64,000 nt of DNA from Trichobilharzia szidati (lineage: Eukaryota; Platyhelminthes; Trematoda; Strigeidida; Schistosomatidae): positions 33,515,204 through 33,579,203 of the forward strand of contig OX235273.1 of assembly GCA_944472155.2 (NCBI GenBank), written 5' to 3'. The notes under the pieces are model-generated. The model saw only the letters and a list, made by a program, of their open reading frames with translations, was not told the origin of the DNA and did not search any database. This document shows positions 35,311 through 47,993 of this stretch, in pieces (within the stretch, counting starts at the first letter, position 1; each line of letters opens with the position of its first letter). The position numbers and the translations under genes were made by a program.

Positions 35311-38169
35311 CACTGTTGCTAACTTGACTTTCGTTGAACTTGGAGTGAATTCTGCTCAATCCTGTCACCATATCACGTCACTCAATTCACTTAATTAATT
35401 TTATTTCAATTTCTACTCGATTAACACCTTTTACATTATTTAATTGGTTATCTGAAATTTACACGTCTAGTGATACAGTTCTGGAAATATTCCCTTTGTT
35501 GCAAAGAGAATTTACTATATTCATGTTACTGTACAGCTTGAGAATAATGTCGCTGAAACGAGTAACTCTTCGGTGAACGGCCTTCTTTTGATTATGGATA
35601 ATTTGAGTGATAATTCATCAAGTAATTGTTGGCTCAGTAGCCCGCAAACATTCTCTTGACCTTGTAGGACGAAACCAATCGTTTGTGAATGTACTAACGC
35701 ATACATTTTTCTTGAATGAAAATATATACGATGACATGTCAATAGACAAAAGCTGCTAGTGATAAACGAAACAATCTCTGAATCACAAATTCGAACTGAC
35801 AGCCTCAGGCATCTTAGTAACAGTCAATCTTTATTTAAAAATATGTTAGTTAGTTAGTTAACTATTGTTGTTGTTAAATGAATGATCAAACTGCTGAAAC
35901 AACCAGTATGTGTCAGATAAAGCATTCATAAGATTCAGCTGGATGGCAATCTCCTGGAAAAATTAGTAGAAAACAAAACATGGATTCACAAAATAAATAA
36001 ATACAAAAAAGATCCGTGTAACTACATTCATATGCATTATTTCAGTGTAACTAACTGGAGTACAGGCAATTTGTTCGGATCTGTCAGTGAGTACACTTCA
36101 TTTTATAGAGATTGGAAAAGGCCCTGGAAAAGCAAACAGTTATGTCGTACGCTGAAGGTAGGTGGAAAGAATGAAGAAGTAGCGAGGGTTAAATCAAATC
36201 GTACTTACAAATGCCAGAGAAGACGTATAATATCCTGCAAAAGTACACTCAGAACTTAAAGCAATCCTTCAACAGTATCAACCTGAGATGATAGTTTTAA
36301 TAAATTTAGGTTAGCGAGAGAATCTCAAGTGGCTGAGTAAATATAAGGATTACTTCTCATTGAAACATCACTCTTTTAGTTCACAAAGGTCATGTATAAA
36401 TGAGATTTCGTTTAACTTCCAAATAATCAACAGGTTATAGAGATGCTGCATCATGAAAGAAGCTTCAAGATAAATTTAGTTTACTTCGGGTCATACTGTT
36501 TTCATGTGACAAGAAACAACATTCATTTTAATATCCAATAACAATCAATCGATGGGATACTCATTACGATTCTTAAGTGGATCAGTTTACATACATTGAA
36601 AAGTGAATAGAAAATTACAGTCTGTGCATATTCGCTCATAAACAGTAGTGTCGCTGTTAGATTCTCAAGTCAGTAAAAGACAATTTTACTTGTGAACAGT
36701 TGTAATAATCAAGGCATTTGTTAAGAGTAGAGTTTTAAATTTTAGGACTTCTTTAAGTTCTTGGAAAGAAGTAGGACTGATTTAAAAATGACGTAGTGTG
36801 AAGATCAAGAATTGCATATCTTTCCGTCTACAATAAGCACTAAAATGTAACACTTCTCAGAAAATACAGAATTCATGCATTCTATCTTATGTTGTTGATT
36901 GATAGAAGTTATGCCAATAGGTAAATAATCTCATCTCATATCAAATTGCTTCTGATATTTATAGTGATGAGGAGGCGAATTTATCAAAATCTTGTCTGAA
37001 CAATTAATTGTTCATTTCTGGTATTGGCGTTTGAAATTGATCAAGTCCAACTGATAATGCGGTGATATGGTTACACAGAGTAAATCTTGAGTTCGAACAC
37101 CTGTCTCTTTTAAGATTCACATATTGTGGCTGATACCAACTGATAAAAACACTAGAATTCCCTGCACACTCTTGCTTTTATTTCCTAAAACTGCTATTCT
37201 ACTCACAGTAATTCATATTTTCTCATCACGACATCTACTGATCAATTGATTAGACACATTTTACAGCGATAAATGAGGTGCCTTTTGCTGAAACGTGTGT
37301 TGAAATAATCTCTAACTGACAATACATTTCCGTGAGATTGTAAAATTGACAGGATACAGTCCTACTCAAGAAAACATTCCAAAGGAGGTCAAGTTAAGTT
37401 GGCTTCTTCTCAATCCTGTCAATTGTCTTTGGTCACTGAGCTTACTTATTTAAATTTATTTCAGTCTCAAGCAATCATTATGCAGTGTACTCACTTACTG
37501 ATACTTAGAGGCTCAATGGAAATAAATGATATCTGAAGAGATGATGACTTGAGCAAACTAACTTCTCCTAACTAATGACATTGAAGTAATACAAAATTAT
37601 CTATTTGTAATACATAAAACAGTCGATTTTTCACTATTCCAGCTCAAAATTTATTAAAAGGACAAGTGGACCTTTAATCAAAAACGTCACAAGATATTTG
37701 AAAAGGACAACATATTTTGTGCCAACAGTTTTCATGCCATTGCACTCCAAATTAATATCTCAAAGAATAACTCACTTTCTCCATTCTTCGCAGCACTTCT
37801 CTAGACCTTAAATTTGGTTTAAGTTTCATTTAGCAGAATGTATTACAATAACATACTGCACAAGCAACTGAGATTACAATAATGAATGTCCCCACACCAT
37901 TATAAGTTAAAAAATATGTTTCACTTCTGCAGAGTTCCCTCAAAATAACAAATGTACCAAATGACAATACAGCAAAACTGTTGTCTCTATTTAACTTTAA
38001 TTTTTGTTTATATTCCATACCATTTATTCAGACATTCTTCAGTTTGATGGTATCGTAATTGGAAATTTTTCCATCGACAAGAAATTTAGATGTAAGAAGT
38101 GAAGTATCGTAAATGGGGAGATAACCTGTCATGCTAACATTTCCCAAGTTTTTGGTTAAGGGATTCTCC
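35311..38169. other. AT-rich intergenic DNA, nothing firm
   Basis: No recognisable gene. An open frame at 36032-36259 has no family resemblance I can name. A decayed B box-like GAGTTCGAACACC near 37090 hints at another eroded tRNA-derived element, but its A box and arms are not convincing. Confidence 0.4.
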
Positions 38170-38560
38170 AGATCACTGGGAAAAGCCTTCTTTTCGTCTG
38201 AGCTACAGATCAGTTTCTACTGCTGACAAATGATCAGTGGATGTGTGGAGGGCAAACCGCCACTTTAAGCTGCTTCAGCGTGTGTTTACAAATCCACTTG
38301 TTCCTGTGAATTAATTTATATTGGCCACACAAAATTCACCCTTTCCAAATACATTATGCGGCGTGATTAGCAAACAGGATAAGGCTCAATTTTCGAGCAT
38401 TTGGTGAATTCACTCCAGGCAGCACCACCAAAGCCGTCTTTGGGCAATATCTACAAGGTGAGACCGAATAGTACAAAGAGCAATTGTTACTGGCGGAGGC
38501 GCTGGAAATTTACCAATACAGGCTGAGCTCTCACATTCTCCTTTTATATAGAATTGTTTT
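38170..38560 (+). pseudogene. PLE GIY-YIG endonuclease fragment, multiply frameshifted
   Basis: One frame encodes STCSCELIYIGHTKFTLSK, the 'CxCxxxYIGxTxRxLxxRI' start of the PLE GIY-YIG nuclease; the same reading continues as SIFEHLVNS. Farther on, another frame gives AEALEIYQYRLSS, the 'AEALAIYxxRPxLC' segment. Stops and frameshifts separate these pieces. The GIY-YIG domain nicks target DNA in active PLEs; this copy cannot make a protein. Confidence 0.65.
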
Positions 38561-39239
38561 GAAAAGAGAGGAGGAAAACCGTAAGTCTTCCAGTTGTATT
38601 TACTCGGTGATTACACAATAGATTCTGGAAGCTGTTTTGACTCCGAAGCCATGAAATTTCACACGATTTACTTATAACTAGAGATTTCTTCAGTATCCCT
38701 GTGTCAGGTTGTTATCGCCTGTTCTCAGAATGCTAGATTCTGAAATGCCTTTCCCCTGGAAAGTACGTCACGTAACCGTCCGTCTTTATTCTTCTGCATC
38801 AAAGCCATTGTGTATAGCAGTTAAGAGCATCTAATTTGAACTCAGATGTAATGGATCATAAATTTATACTACTTATTTATATACTGGTGAGTAGGACAGT
38901 TGAAATAAATTTCATAATTTCAGTCATCGTTCAGTCTTCCTTCCGTTTATCGGAAATGGTATAAGTGATCTTTCCTATATTAAGAATTTTAATTAATCAA
39001 TCATTTTCAAACATTCTGTTCTGGCTGTAGTTGAAATTAATAATGTAATAATTGTAATTGGCGCTGGTGATATTTAACTATGATGAGGAGATAATTTAAA
39101 CTTTTTCTCACATTGCAGATACATCTTGCATTCTGAAGTTCAATAATAACAAAAACAGAATTTAAGTTTCCATTGACAAATATACTAAAAAACACAAAAG
39201 AATTAGAAGAAGAATTAGGAGACCCAGGCTGATTTTGAA

Positions 39240-39475
39240 GGTACTGAGTTGGAAAGATGCAAATTTTCAACCCAAACGTCAAATCACTTCTTCCGTTCAT
39301 TACAGATACAGACAGACATGAATTTCACTCTGGGCATTTTGAACAGAGTTTGCACTTTACTCAACAGCTTCTGCATTCGCTCTAAACTTAAGATCAAATG
39401 GCCAGTCAGAAAGAAACTTTCGCAGAGAGCATATCAACAACCTATTGCCGAGATTTAGGCAGAAGGAAATCGAGA
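39240..39475 (+). pseudogene. RTE-type LINE C-terminal fragment
   Basis: Two frames together give QIFNPNVKSLLPF (for 'RIFNxNVKSVLLYG') and then LNRVCTLLNSFCIRSKLKIK followed by WPVRKKLSQRAYQQPIAEI. These correspond to the 'LQTFINSCLRxILKIxWP' segment of the relic at 57784-58340. A stop follows. It ends about 45 bp before the hammerhead-bearing element at 39520. Confidence 0.6.
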
Positions 39476-39900
39476 TACATCTGACGTACATACTGAGGAT
39501 ATAATTGAGTTACATAACACACTAGGCTCTAGCGTGGAATTCGAATGGGAAGCAACGAGTTGGGTGTCACAGGGTGACGTAGAGCAAATCACATGAGGAG
39601 GAAATATATGCTTGTAGTCTATCGTGTGGCCAGCTTAAAATGATGATCACGAACTGAGTGCAATTTTGATTCGCTGACAAAGCTGTGGGTTTCACTCAGA
39701 ATGTGGATAAAGAATAGTCAGTATGAGATTAAATCTTCTTTGTGAGGCTGATTTCAACTACTCAGAACGTCTACAATAACTGATGAAAAGCACAGTGTGC
39801 ATACAGCTCAAAATGCTTCAAAAGAAGCTAGTTGGTCCTACACATATACCACATATATATCCTATACTTTCAAACATTCCACTCGGTGGGTACATCATCA

Positions 39901-39981
39901 TTCACTTGAGATTGCAGGCACATCCAGCTGACCGTGAGTCCCAAATAAGACGAAATGAGCATCCTGGATTTCAGTGCCAGT
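39901..39981 (+). ncRNA. Schistosome Sm-alpha-type hammerhead ribozyme, degenerate copy 2
   Basis: Stem I is perfect (ATCCAG with CTGGAT), GAAA and the loop CAAATA are present, and the cleavage triplet is ATC. The core is broken: CTGACCGTGAG in place of CTGANGAG, a 3 nt insertion. One stem II pair is lost (GTCC/AGAC). Copy 1 is damaged at a different site, so the two lost function independently. Confidence 0.85.
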
Positions 39982-41367
39982 CACCATCCATCAATTAAAT
40001 TCCACTCAACAGTTTCTTAGAGTTCATCTGTAAATTTCAAAATAATCCTTGAATGAAATAATAGCAAGTTATTCTGGTTTACTGACTATTCTCTTGCATT
40101 CATTTCATTTCTATATGATTTGAAGTTTGCAGCTTTCTATGAGAGAACGAGCTTTCACAGTGAAAAGTTTATAAGATGGTAAACGTCCATGAAAAGTGGC
40201 TAGGAAAATCTCGAAAATGTGCTCTAAAGTACATAACGGCATTTGACAAATTTGTACAGTTTAAATAATTGAAGACGTGCACTGTTCAAATTAATACCAT
40301 GGTACATAACTTTAGAACCTTTTCAATTTAAGCACAGTTATCTTATAGAAATGCAAAAGTTATAAGTTTACTTGATTTTTCATGCAAAATAAAATGACTT
40401 ACTGTTAGTTGCATTATTCAAATTTAGTGGTCTCGCTGAAATGTTTTCACAATCATCAAACAAATTATCCTGCTTTAATAACTCTATTATTGCATACATT
40501 CCATCCCTCTATCACTTGATGTAAGGGAAACACTATGGAAGATTTAGCTTTCGAAGTAGGAAGTTTATAAAATAATAGACAACTAAACAATGTATCATAT
40601 CTCCCATAATAAAACAACTGAATGTCTACATAAAACATTCACGATAAATTGATAAATGGACTTCTTTACTAATCTGTACATGCAAATACCACTAAATTAT
40701 TCAGTAAAATATAGTTAATAACATAACTTCCGAGGAAACCCTTGACAGATTCAGTGGCAGTAAACAGTCAGTAATTGAATGTAAATAAACTTTCTGGAAA
40801 TATCTGTCTACTTTTGTGGCAACGGAAACCTCAGTAATGCACTCTGAAGTATAAAAAGACTTATGTCAAGTTTTTATCATCATACAAATACCTGGAGACA
40901 TTTAATATAATGGAATTCCAAAAAGCACATGCTTATGTGATATCCCATCTGAAATAAGTGACTCACCACAAATAAACGGAGCGGACTGATCTACTACAAC
41001 TATTACGAAAAGAATTCAAAATCCACTGATGTAATTAACTTAGACCAGAGTTATTAATTAGTTTATGAGAAATACACAAAGGATATTTAACGAAGATGCT
41101 CAGGCTTATGTGGATACAGTTTGGCTCCCTACGAACCTTGACATTTAGGCATAATAACGAGGTTGTAATTAGACCTACTACTTACGACAGTCACCTTCAT
41201 AGAAACCTGAAAATATTTTGGAAGGCATGAATTGACCTGGTTATCTTTTATTCACACAGGTAGTTTTGACAATATTTTCAATCAGAGTATATGAGATGAA
41301 ACAAATAGAAAGTGAAAACTAAATATTTGGCAACAAACTATGGATAGTTAATTCTAATACTAAATCG

Positions 41368-41598
41368 GTGCGTCGGTGGCATAGCGGTTAGAACGCTCGC
41401 CGACCATAAACATGGTCCGAGGTTCGATCCCCGGCCGACGCACTCCTTTACCTCGCTAAGCTAGAAATAATGCTGGTAAAGAGGAAAGGTTGGGCATGAG
41501 GCTAGCAACCCCATCCTGTAAAATAAACACTGCTACAGAAACTTCAAGCCACTAGCTTGAAGCCCTATGTTCCACTGGGAACGTGAAGGAAAAAAAAT
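41368..41598 (+). mobile_element. SINE (family A), inside the right arm
   Basis: Starts GCGTCGGTGGCATAGCGGTT with A box-like TGGCATAGCGG, then B box GGTTCGATCCC, body, the CCACTGGGAACGTGAAGG end and a short A-rich tail. It is orthologous to the insertion at 19468-19688, at the same position of the 4 kb unit and in inverted orientation. Confidence 0.88.
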
Positions 41599-44177
41599 AC
41601 TAAATCAATTTAAAAGTCTTCATTGATATTTGTGCTTATTTCATATCTAAAGTTTGTCTAAATTTCTGAGCGACGAGCAGTTTTAGTGCATATTCACCCC
41701 ATCATCATAGAGAAAGAGAGCTTGATATATGGTGATTTAGTTTGTTCATTATGACAAAAGCATATTTCGGCCTATTTCAGTTTTGAATGGGACACTTGTA
41801 AACAGAGTGATGCTAAACATAAGCATAACCATCACATACCACTGTCAATGAGTCTCGCTAGGAGAAATTTGTAAGAAAAAAGCCTTTTTGAGAAAATAAG
41901 ACAAACATGAGTGTATTAAACTACATGGATACAAATTTATCTGCTTACTTCCTGTGCCTGATATCAAGGTTTGACTGTTGAACATTGTCTACTACAACAA
42001 ATTCGCAAGACTTGATGAAGAAAATTGTGAATTGTGCTGTACGCTTCAACATTATCATGAAGTGAAGTGGTTGTTAAATTAACCAGAAATACTCAATTAC
42101 CAATGACTTGAAAATCAGCTATTTCAAGTGAATGTGTCTAACTTTGACATTCTTTGCTTTGGACTAGAAATGGAAGTGTATCTTGCAAATATACAGTCGT
42201 ATACGGAAACACCAACTGTAGGGAAATTAGAATTAGCACACTGTGTTAGTTAGCTGATGTATCTTTTAGTTATAGCTAAACGTGCAGTTATTTACAGATG
42301 GAAATAAGATTTTCAAATAATAAAATACATCAATTGTTAAGTAACATATGAAAATTATTAAATCCTGAATTTGTGCTCATTTTCTTACTCTCTCTGGTGC
42401 AATCATGGGAACCTGAAAATAAAATGTTGCAACACGAAATCAGAATCACTAATTACTGATATTCACATTGATGACGTAATATCATGTCATTATCAGAAGT
42501 GTCAAGATGGAGATGGAAGGAATTTTGCTCTTTACACTGACCAACTTTCGAGAAATGATGATTCATAATAATTCTAAACCTTGAAACAAGGCCCGAAAAC
42601 TCCAGGGAGACTGCTTGACAATAATTCAGCCATCAGATTGAAACTAAATTCTAACTAACTGGTAATCCTTGTGAAAGTGTAATATTTAAAATTGTTCATG
42701 TGGGAGTAAACAAAAGGTACCAAAGCCTACTCAGATCAGAGAACTACACTTCAAACTAATTGAACTAGTGTATGTAGTGGAATGGATGATATAAAATGTG
42801 GTGTTCATCTGACCTACTAAATATCCTAATTTTTCCGTATGGTACTTATTTTGTAAGTCAGAATTTCTCGAACTTCATATCTGCCTAACGGCATTGTTGT
42901 TGTGATAATTTTGATGTGTTATTATTCCTTTTTACTAATAGTAAAGATTTCATCGGATAAAAGTGTCCTTTTGCTACCTTTGGAATATATTAAGACAGAG
43001 AGTTACTCGTGGATATTTCGTTAGCACCGGCTAGTTCTCTGCGATAGAAATAGAATGCTTGTAGTTTGGTCGTTAATGGTTATAAGTCCTAATTTTTAGA
43101 TTTCACTGGTATCCAGCGGATCAGATATTGTCATCTGAAAATCTTCTTTCGCAACTAAAGCATGATGAATTTCTACTTTGATTTGTGTGGTTTAGAAATC
43201 ATAGAGCTTATTGAACCAAAAGCTTCGATTTCTTCGAAAGGTCAATTTTGAAACGACATTATGCACGAATGTAATCTGTCAAAATGACTGAAGAATCATG
43301 AGTGTGCAAGCGGCAATTAAAATAGTATTCAGCAATAGCCTATTCGATTTCAAGTATTTAGTCGTTGAAAATATCTAAGGAGTTTTCTTCAAGCTGAATA
43401 ACTTTTGGCATACAATTCCCTACAATATTTCCATCAATCTCTGTGATACCCCCTCCACCCAAAATGTAAGAATATTTTAGTTAACTTCAAGTCATATGTA
43501 TTCTATTATAAAGGAAGATACGTAACCAAAAACCAACCTTATGAAACAAAAACAATATCAACTAATCACATATAATTACTTCATAATAACTCACACTTAT
43601 TCAGCGCGGCTCCCGCATCTAAATAGTTTCAAGTTTTTTCATTTAATCTTCATGGAAAACAGGAATAATATATTGTAATTAGGGGAAAACCAATGTCTGT
43701 ACTCTAGTACTCTGCTAATAACATAGTTCCGTCCATGTTAACCGCATCACTTCTGTATTTAAAGTGGTTCGCTACTCGTAGATATCAACAGCACCAATAA
43801 AGTGCTTTCGCATATCTTCGTATCTGGTTTATGTTATAATCATCAGTCATCTTAAGTTTAGTCAGATATTCAATGGAATAAGATCGAATTGAAACCAATT
43901 TTCTGCAGAACTCGCATTTCTAAAATATGTTTCATTTATGTGAAAAAGATATTCCTAGACGAATTTACTCAGTGTATACATTACCCTTCAAAAATCACAA
44001 ATGTCTACTCCAACCTCAGTTTTAATCATCTATGTTTCCCATTTACTCATAAAATAATCAGCCATCAACAGGATATGCACAGTTACTGAAAGCCATTGCA
44101 AATGAGGGGGCTCAAGTGGTGCAGTAGCCTACCGGGTATCGTTTTGACGTTTCATACTCTATATACTTCGAACAGGA

Positions 44178-44929
44178 TTCAGTATCACCAGAAAATATGA
44201 ATTTTCTGTTAAAGTAACATTTAAATAATAAATCCGAAAAGTAACATATCGTATTTATGAAAAGCAAAAACACGACAATTACCACAGGCCTGTAAAAACA
44301 GAATCAAAATCAGCCAATTGAACAACATTCGTATTCTTTCTTTAAATGCTTGGAAGAATAAAAGTGAAAAAAATTGAAGTCTCATTTTTGAAGCTGAGCT
44401 TTATATATGCAGACTTTCTCAGTTGATTACACATGATGGAATGTGTTTTTCTTTTTTCAGAGAGAGAATGCAATCAAAAATATTTAATTGATAAGCACAT
44501 CACTGTCTGATAATGGCGGTATTCTTTCATCGTTATTCTTTGCTAATCATATGATGTATTCAACTCTTATTAGTCAAATCAGATAAGTCTAGACTTGACA
44601 TAATTCCTACTTTGTTTTTAAGAAAATATGCTGAACAGTGAAGAAGGAAAAATAAGAGCTGACGCATCAAGTATGCACGCATAATTTTGTCAGTGTTAAT
44701 TTGTTTTCATTTTGAATATTTTAATTGAGAAATATCGACATGAAGAAATTTTTGAATTGATGAACAAATGGAGTGTTTTCACTATTATTGAAAGTGGAGT
44801 AATACAAAGTTCTTATGAAAACGATGATTTCTGAATTCGAGTATTAATGGAATCATCATCCATTACTCATTGTGAGAATTCACGTACACCAAATGGCTGA
44901 TGAATCCAGAAGAAGACTAAATGCCTCAT
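44178..44929. other. AT-rich spacer, nothing recognised
   Basis: No open frame, RNA gene or repeat was identified between the end of the 4 kb element and the start of the second segmental duplication copy. Confidence 0.5.
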
Positions 44930-46071
44930 GACCTGTGTCCTAATGCAAGTCATCATCAAGCCAAACGAAGGTGTGATTGGTTTCCAACTCTTTATGATAA
45001 TTAGAAGAGGAAATTTCTGTCAATTTCGCTTTTTTGAACAAAATCTTGTAATCTGTTAATCAGTTGTAAGAAGAAAAGCAGAAAACTGATGACACAGGTA
45101 ACTAACGTGTAATCGGAACACTCAATGACAGATCCACTGACTTTTGTGAGTTAGCCGTTTTATTGATATTAATTTACGGAGCTTCATAATTGAGGGTTTC
45201 AGTCTGGATTTTAATACCGTTACTGACCGTGTCTTAGGTATATCTACCTGATGACTATCAGACACAATGAAACTTGAGTGATGGGTGCTTATATTAGCTG
45301 GCACCAACTATACAGCATTACCTACCTTACTTCTATTTTAATATTACTACTTTCAGGGAAAAGTATTCACGCTGATTCATATTTAAGAACAGGTAATTTT
45401 GACAGCGTTAATATAAGAAGAAGATGATCTAAAAATATGTTGTAATGGTGTAACGACAGAAGACAAGGACCAGGCAACAGATCGTTTATTGAGGAAATCA
45501 AGAGATATTTTTATATTTTTATGTATATTATTATTCCTTATTATCAGCAGAGAAACAGCGTCTTCCGATTGGTTGTTATCTCGATGAAAGTTAATCTGTC
45601 ATCTCTTTGTGGCCGTTTCTTTGATGGTCAGACCATATATCTGTGAATCGTATCCGCCCACACTAAGTCTGCTGTGATGGTTTGCTGAGTTAGTCTCTGT
45701 TCTTGTTCTTTTCTAATGACCAAGATTTGAGACGTAAACATTGACGTGAATTGCTGTTTACCAATTTCGTTAGCAGATAGCTCTCACTATAGTGGTACTG
45801 ATTTTCATTCGGTACGATTGTTAGCCTCACAAACTGTCAGGTAATGAACAAGGTGCAATTTAGGAGTGTGTCATCCGGGAATCCAGCTTCAACCACTAGC
45901 GTAGTTTCCTGTTGAGAAATGTGACATGCTCATTTATGTAACGAATCCTACGGCGGTCTGCTGATATCTCTAGGCTACGAGAATTTCCATCCATTAGAAT
46001 GCAGACACTCTTCAACAGACATTTATATGAGATGATCACTACGCGAAATCGCCTGCACATTTAATCTGCTG

Positions 46072-46593
46072 TCAATAAGTCATCGTGCCACTAACAAAAA
46101 GAAATGAAGGAAGAAATCTTCTGATTTGATTCTCTCTTCCTCTGTCTAAGATTTTGACATTATCCCAATCAAATTGATGACTATAATTTTCTATATGCAT
46201 ATCGTGTCTTTTCACGGCTGATTTGTGTTCTTGGATTCTGATTCGAAGGGGACGCCCACTCTGGCCGATGTAATGCTTGTTGCAGTTCATACAATTTATT
46301 TTGCAAATGGTATTAATTTTATCCCCTTTTTCTGTTGGATCTTTTGGTTTGCATAATATCGAATTAGGCGATTTTACTAGCTTGTGTGCAATATCTATAT
46401 CAAACGGTTTCAGTATTCTAGCTGTTATTTCACAGATATTTCTCATGTATGGTAGAATGAATTTTCTTGTGGTCTTTGATGATGGTTTCTTGTTGGCGTT
46501 TTGATTCGACTTGAAACACTTTTTGATGAAATTTTGTGGATAACCATTCTTTTTGAAGACCGTTTGTAGGTACTTTTCTTTCATTCTTTTCAT
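46072..46593 (-). pseudogene. PLE GIY-YIG endonuclease domain fragment
   Basis: This uninterrupted 173-codon frame is the C-terminal part of a Penelope-like protein, which nicks target DNA during retrotransposition. Residues 6-30 are the RT-endonuclease linker (KEKYLQTVFKKNGYPQNFIK). Cysteines at 97, 101 and 104 form the metal-binding part before the nuclease. The GIY-YIG core is NKHYIG (105-110) followed by QSGRPLRIRIQEHKSAVKRH, with H and E positions kept. FDWDNVKILDRGRENQIRRF closes the domain. The frame opens right after an in-frame stop, and the RT domain expected upstream (above 46593) is absent. The DNA there is instead shared with segmental copy A, so this is a fragment. Confidence 0.82.
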
Positions 46594-47764
46594 TTAGCCT
46601 CTTCATCCTCTGGAAATACTCAACAAAGTTTATCTTAAGTTTTGAGAAAATGCATGTTCCGTTTGTTATCCCTAACTATAATTTCAAACATTTCAAAAAC
46701 TCTGTAATTTTTTAGAACGGATTTCCTACAGAACTGGTTGGCATACAAGTTTCATTATTGAGTGTAAATGAGTTTGCAAAATTCTGTCTGCCACTTTCTA
46801 ACATACAATAAAAAACATGAAAACTTATGCTCCAGATAAGTGAGGTTTCACTCAGATTTGTTGACTACACTTCAGATCTAATTTTCGTATATTTATATCC
46901 ACACTCATATCTGAATAACTTTATTCGTCACAGATAATCAAGAACCTGTTCTTTTGAGAAAAATGTGTCAACGTATCGCCTCTCAGTGGAAATAACGTCG
47001 AAAATTATTTTATCACTATAAACTCTAAGAGTTTATACACATCCACACACACTGACAGCCGACATGATCAAAAGCAAACTTGGCTTAGAGCAATTGTTGT
47101 ATAATATTAGTAGTAGTTGTGATAACTATTTTCTATTCCATTCCACGTCGCCATCACTTCACATGACAACTGATTAATTCAGACAAATTTTTTTCGATAA
47201 TCATCCATCAAAATGACATTATCATGCGATTATCTTGAATGGAGTAAATTATTAAAGCACGATAATATGCTTTTCTGAATTATTTCCAACCGCTTCATTC
47301 AAACACCTTCTATTTATATGCAACGACGAATAGAAGTGTATATGTCTGTGACATGTACAATAAATTTTATGGCAGCATCAAAGGTATGTATTTCGTTAGA
47401 TTTGTTCCCCCTGTCAAATAGGTGGAATGATTAAAATAGTGAATCCTATGATAACTTAGTTGTTTTCGTCGATAAAGACACCTGATATCTCTTATGATAT
47501 CTTAAAGAAACATCGTAAATTTCATTTTTGCTCAGAATTACATATAAATTAATGTCATCGATTCACTCTGTAAATAGCGATAACTATGAAGAGCGAATAA
47601 CAACTGACTCTTTACTAACACTAACCTTTTATTCCGTGTGAATGTTTAGCAATAATTTTTCACAAATTTTGAAAAAGACATCTACCCATTCGTCGGTGAT
47701 TTTTCATATTATCTCTGAAAATCATATCACTTCAATCTAATTATTATATATAAATGTTTATACG

Positions 47765-47993
47765 GGGATTCCGGCGTTCAGCGATTGCACACTCGATAAC
47801 TACCGAAGTGGTTCAGGTTTACATCCTGGCTTAAACCTCGCTTGGCCAGTATGAATTTCCTTTGTTAAGGAAGGTTTGGCATGACACTAGTAACCCCACG
47901 GTTTATAAAAGAATAACACCACTATTAATGAAACGCCCGAGCTCAAAGTTTGAGACATTATGTTGCACTTGAAACGAAAATGAATAAAACCAC
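47765..47993 (+). mobile_element. SINE (family A), highly decayed
   Basis: Retains the order of family A: a GGCGTTCAGCGATTGCAC head; a GTTAAGGAAGGTTTGGCATGA body matching GTAAAGAGGAAAGGTTGGGC; CTAGTAACCCCA; and CACTTGAAACG near the end. The A and B boxes are heavily mutated. It is absent from segmental copy A, so it inserted after that duplication. Confidence 0.55.

Larger units (their letters stand above)
39520..44177 (+). repeat. 4.66 kb hammerhead-ended element (right arm of the inverted pair)
   Basis: Bases 40105-44177 are the inverted counterpart of 16882-20945. Bases 39520-40307 are shared in direct orientation with 34079-34866. The element thus has a hammerhead-bearing end of about 0.58 kb joined to a 4.07 kb non-coding body. 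No long open frame is present. A SINE is inserted at 41368-41598, as in the left arm. I do not recognise the body as any named transposon; it could be a non-autonomous retroelement, a satellite-like unit or a segmental duplication that captured a hammerhead end. Confidence 0.85.

Noticed and set aside
36032..36259. 75-codon basic frame
   Set aside because: No family resemblance to PLE, LINE or host proteins that I can name; length is within chance for AT-rich DNA.
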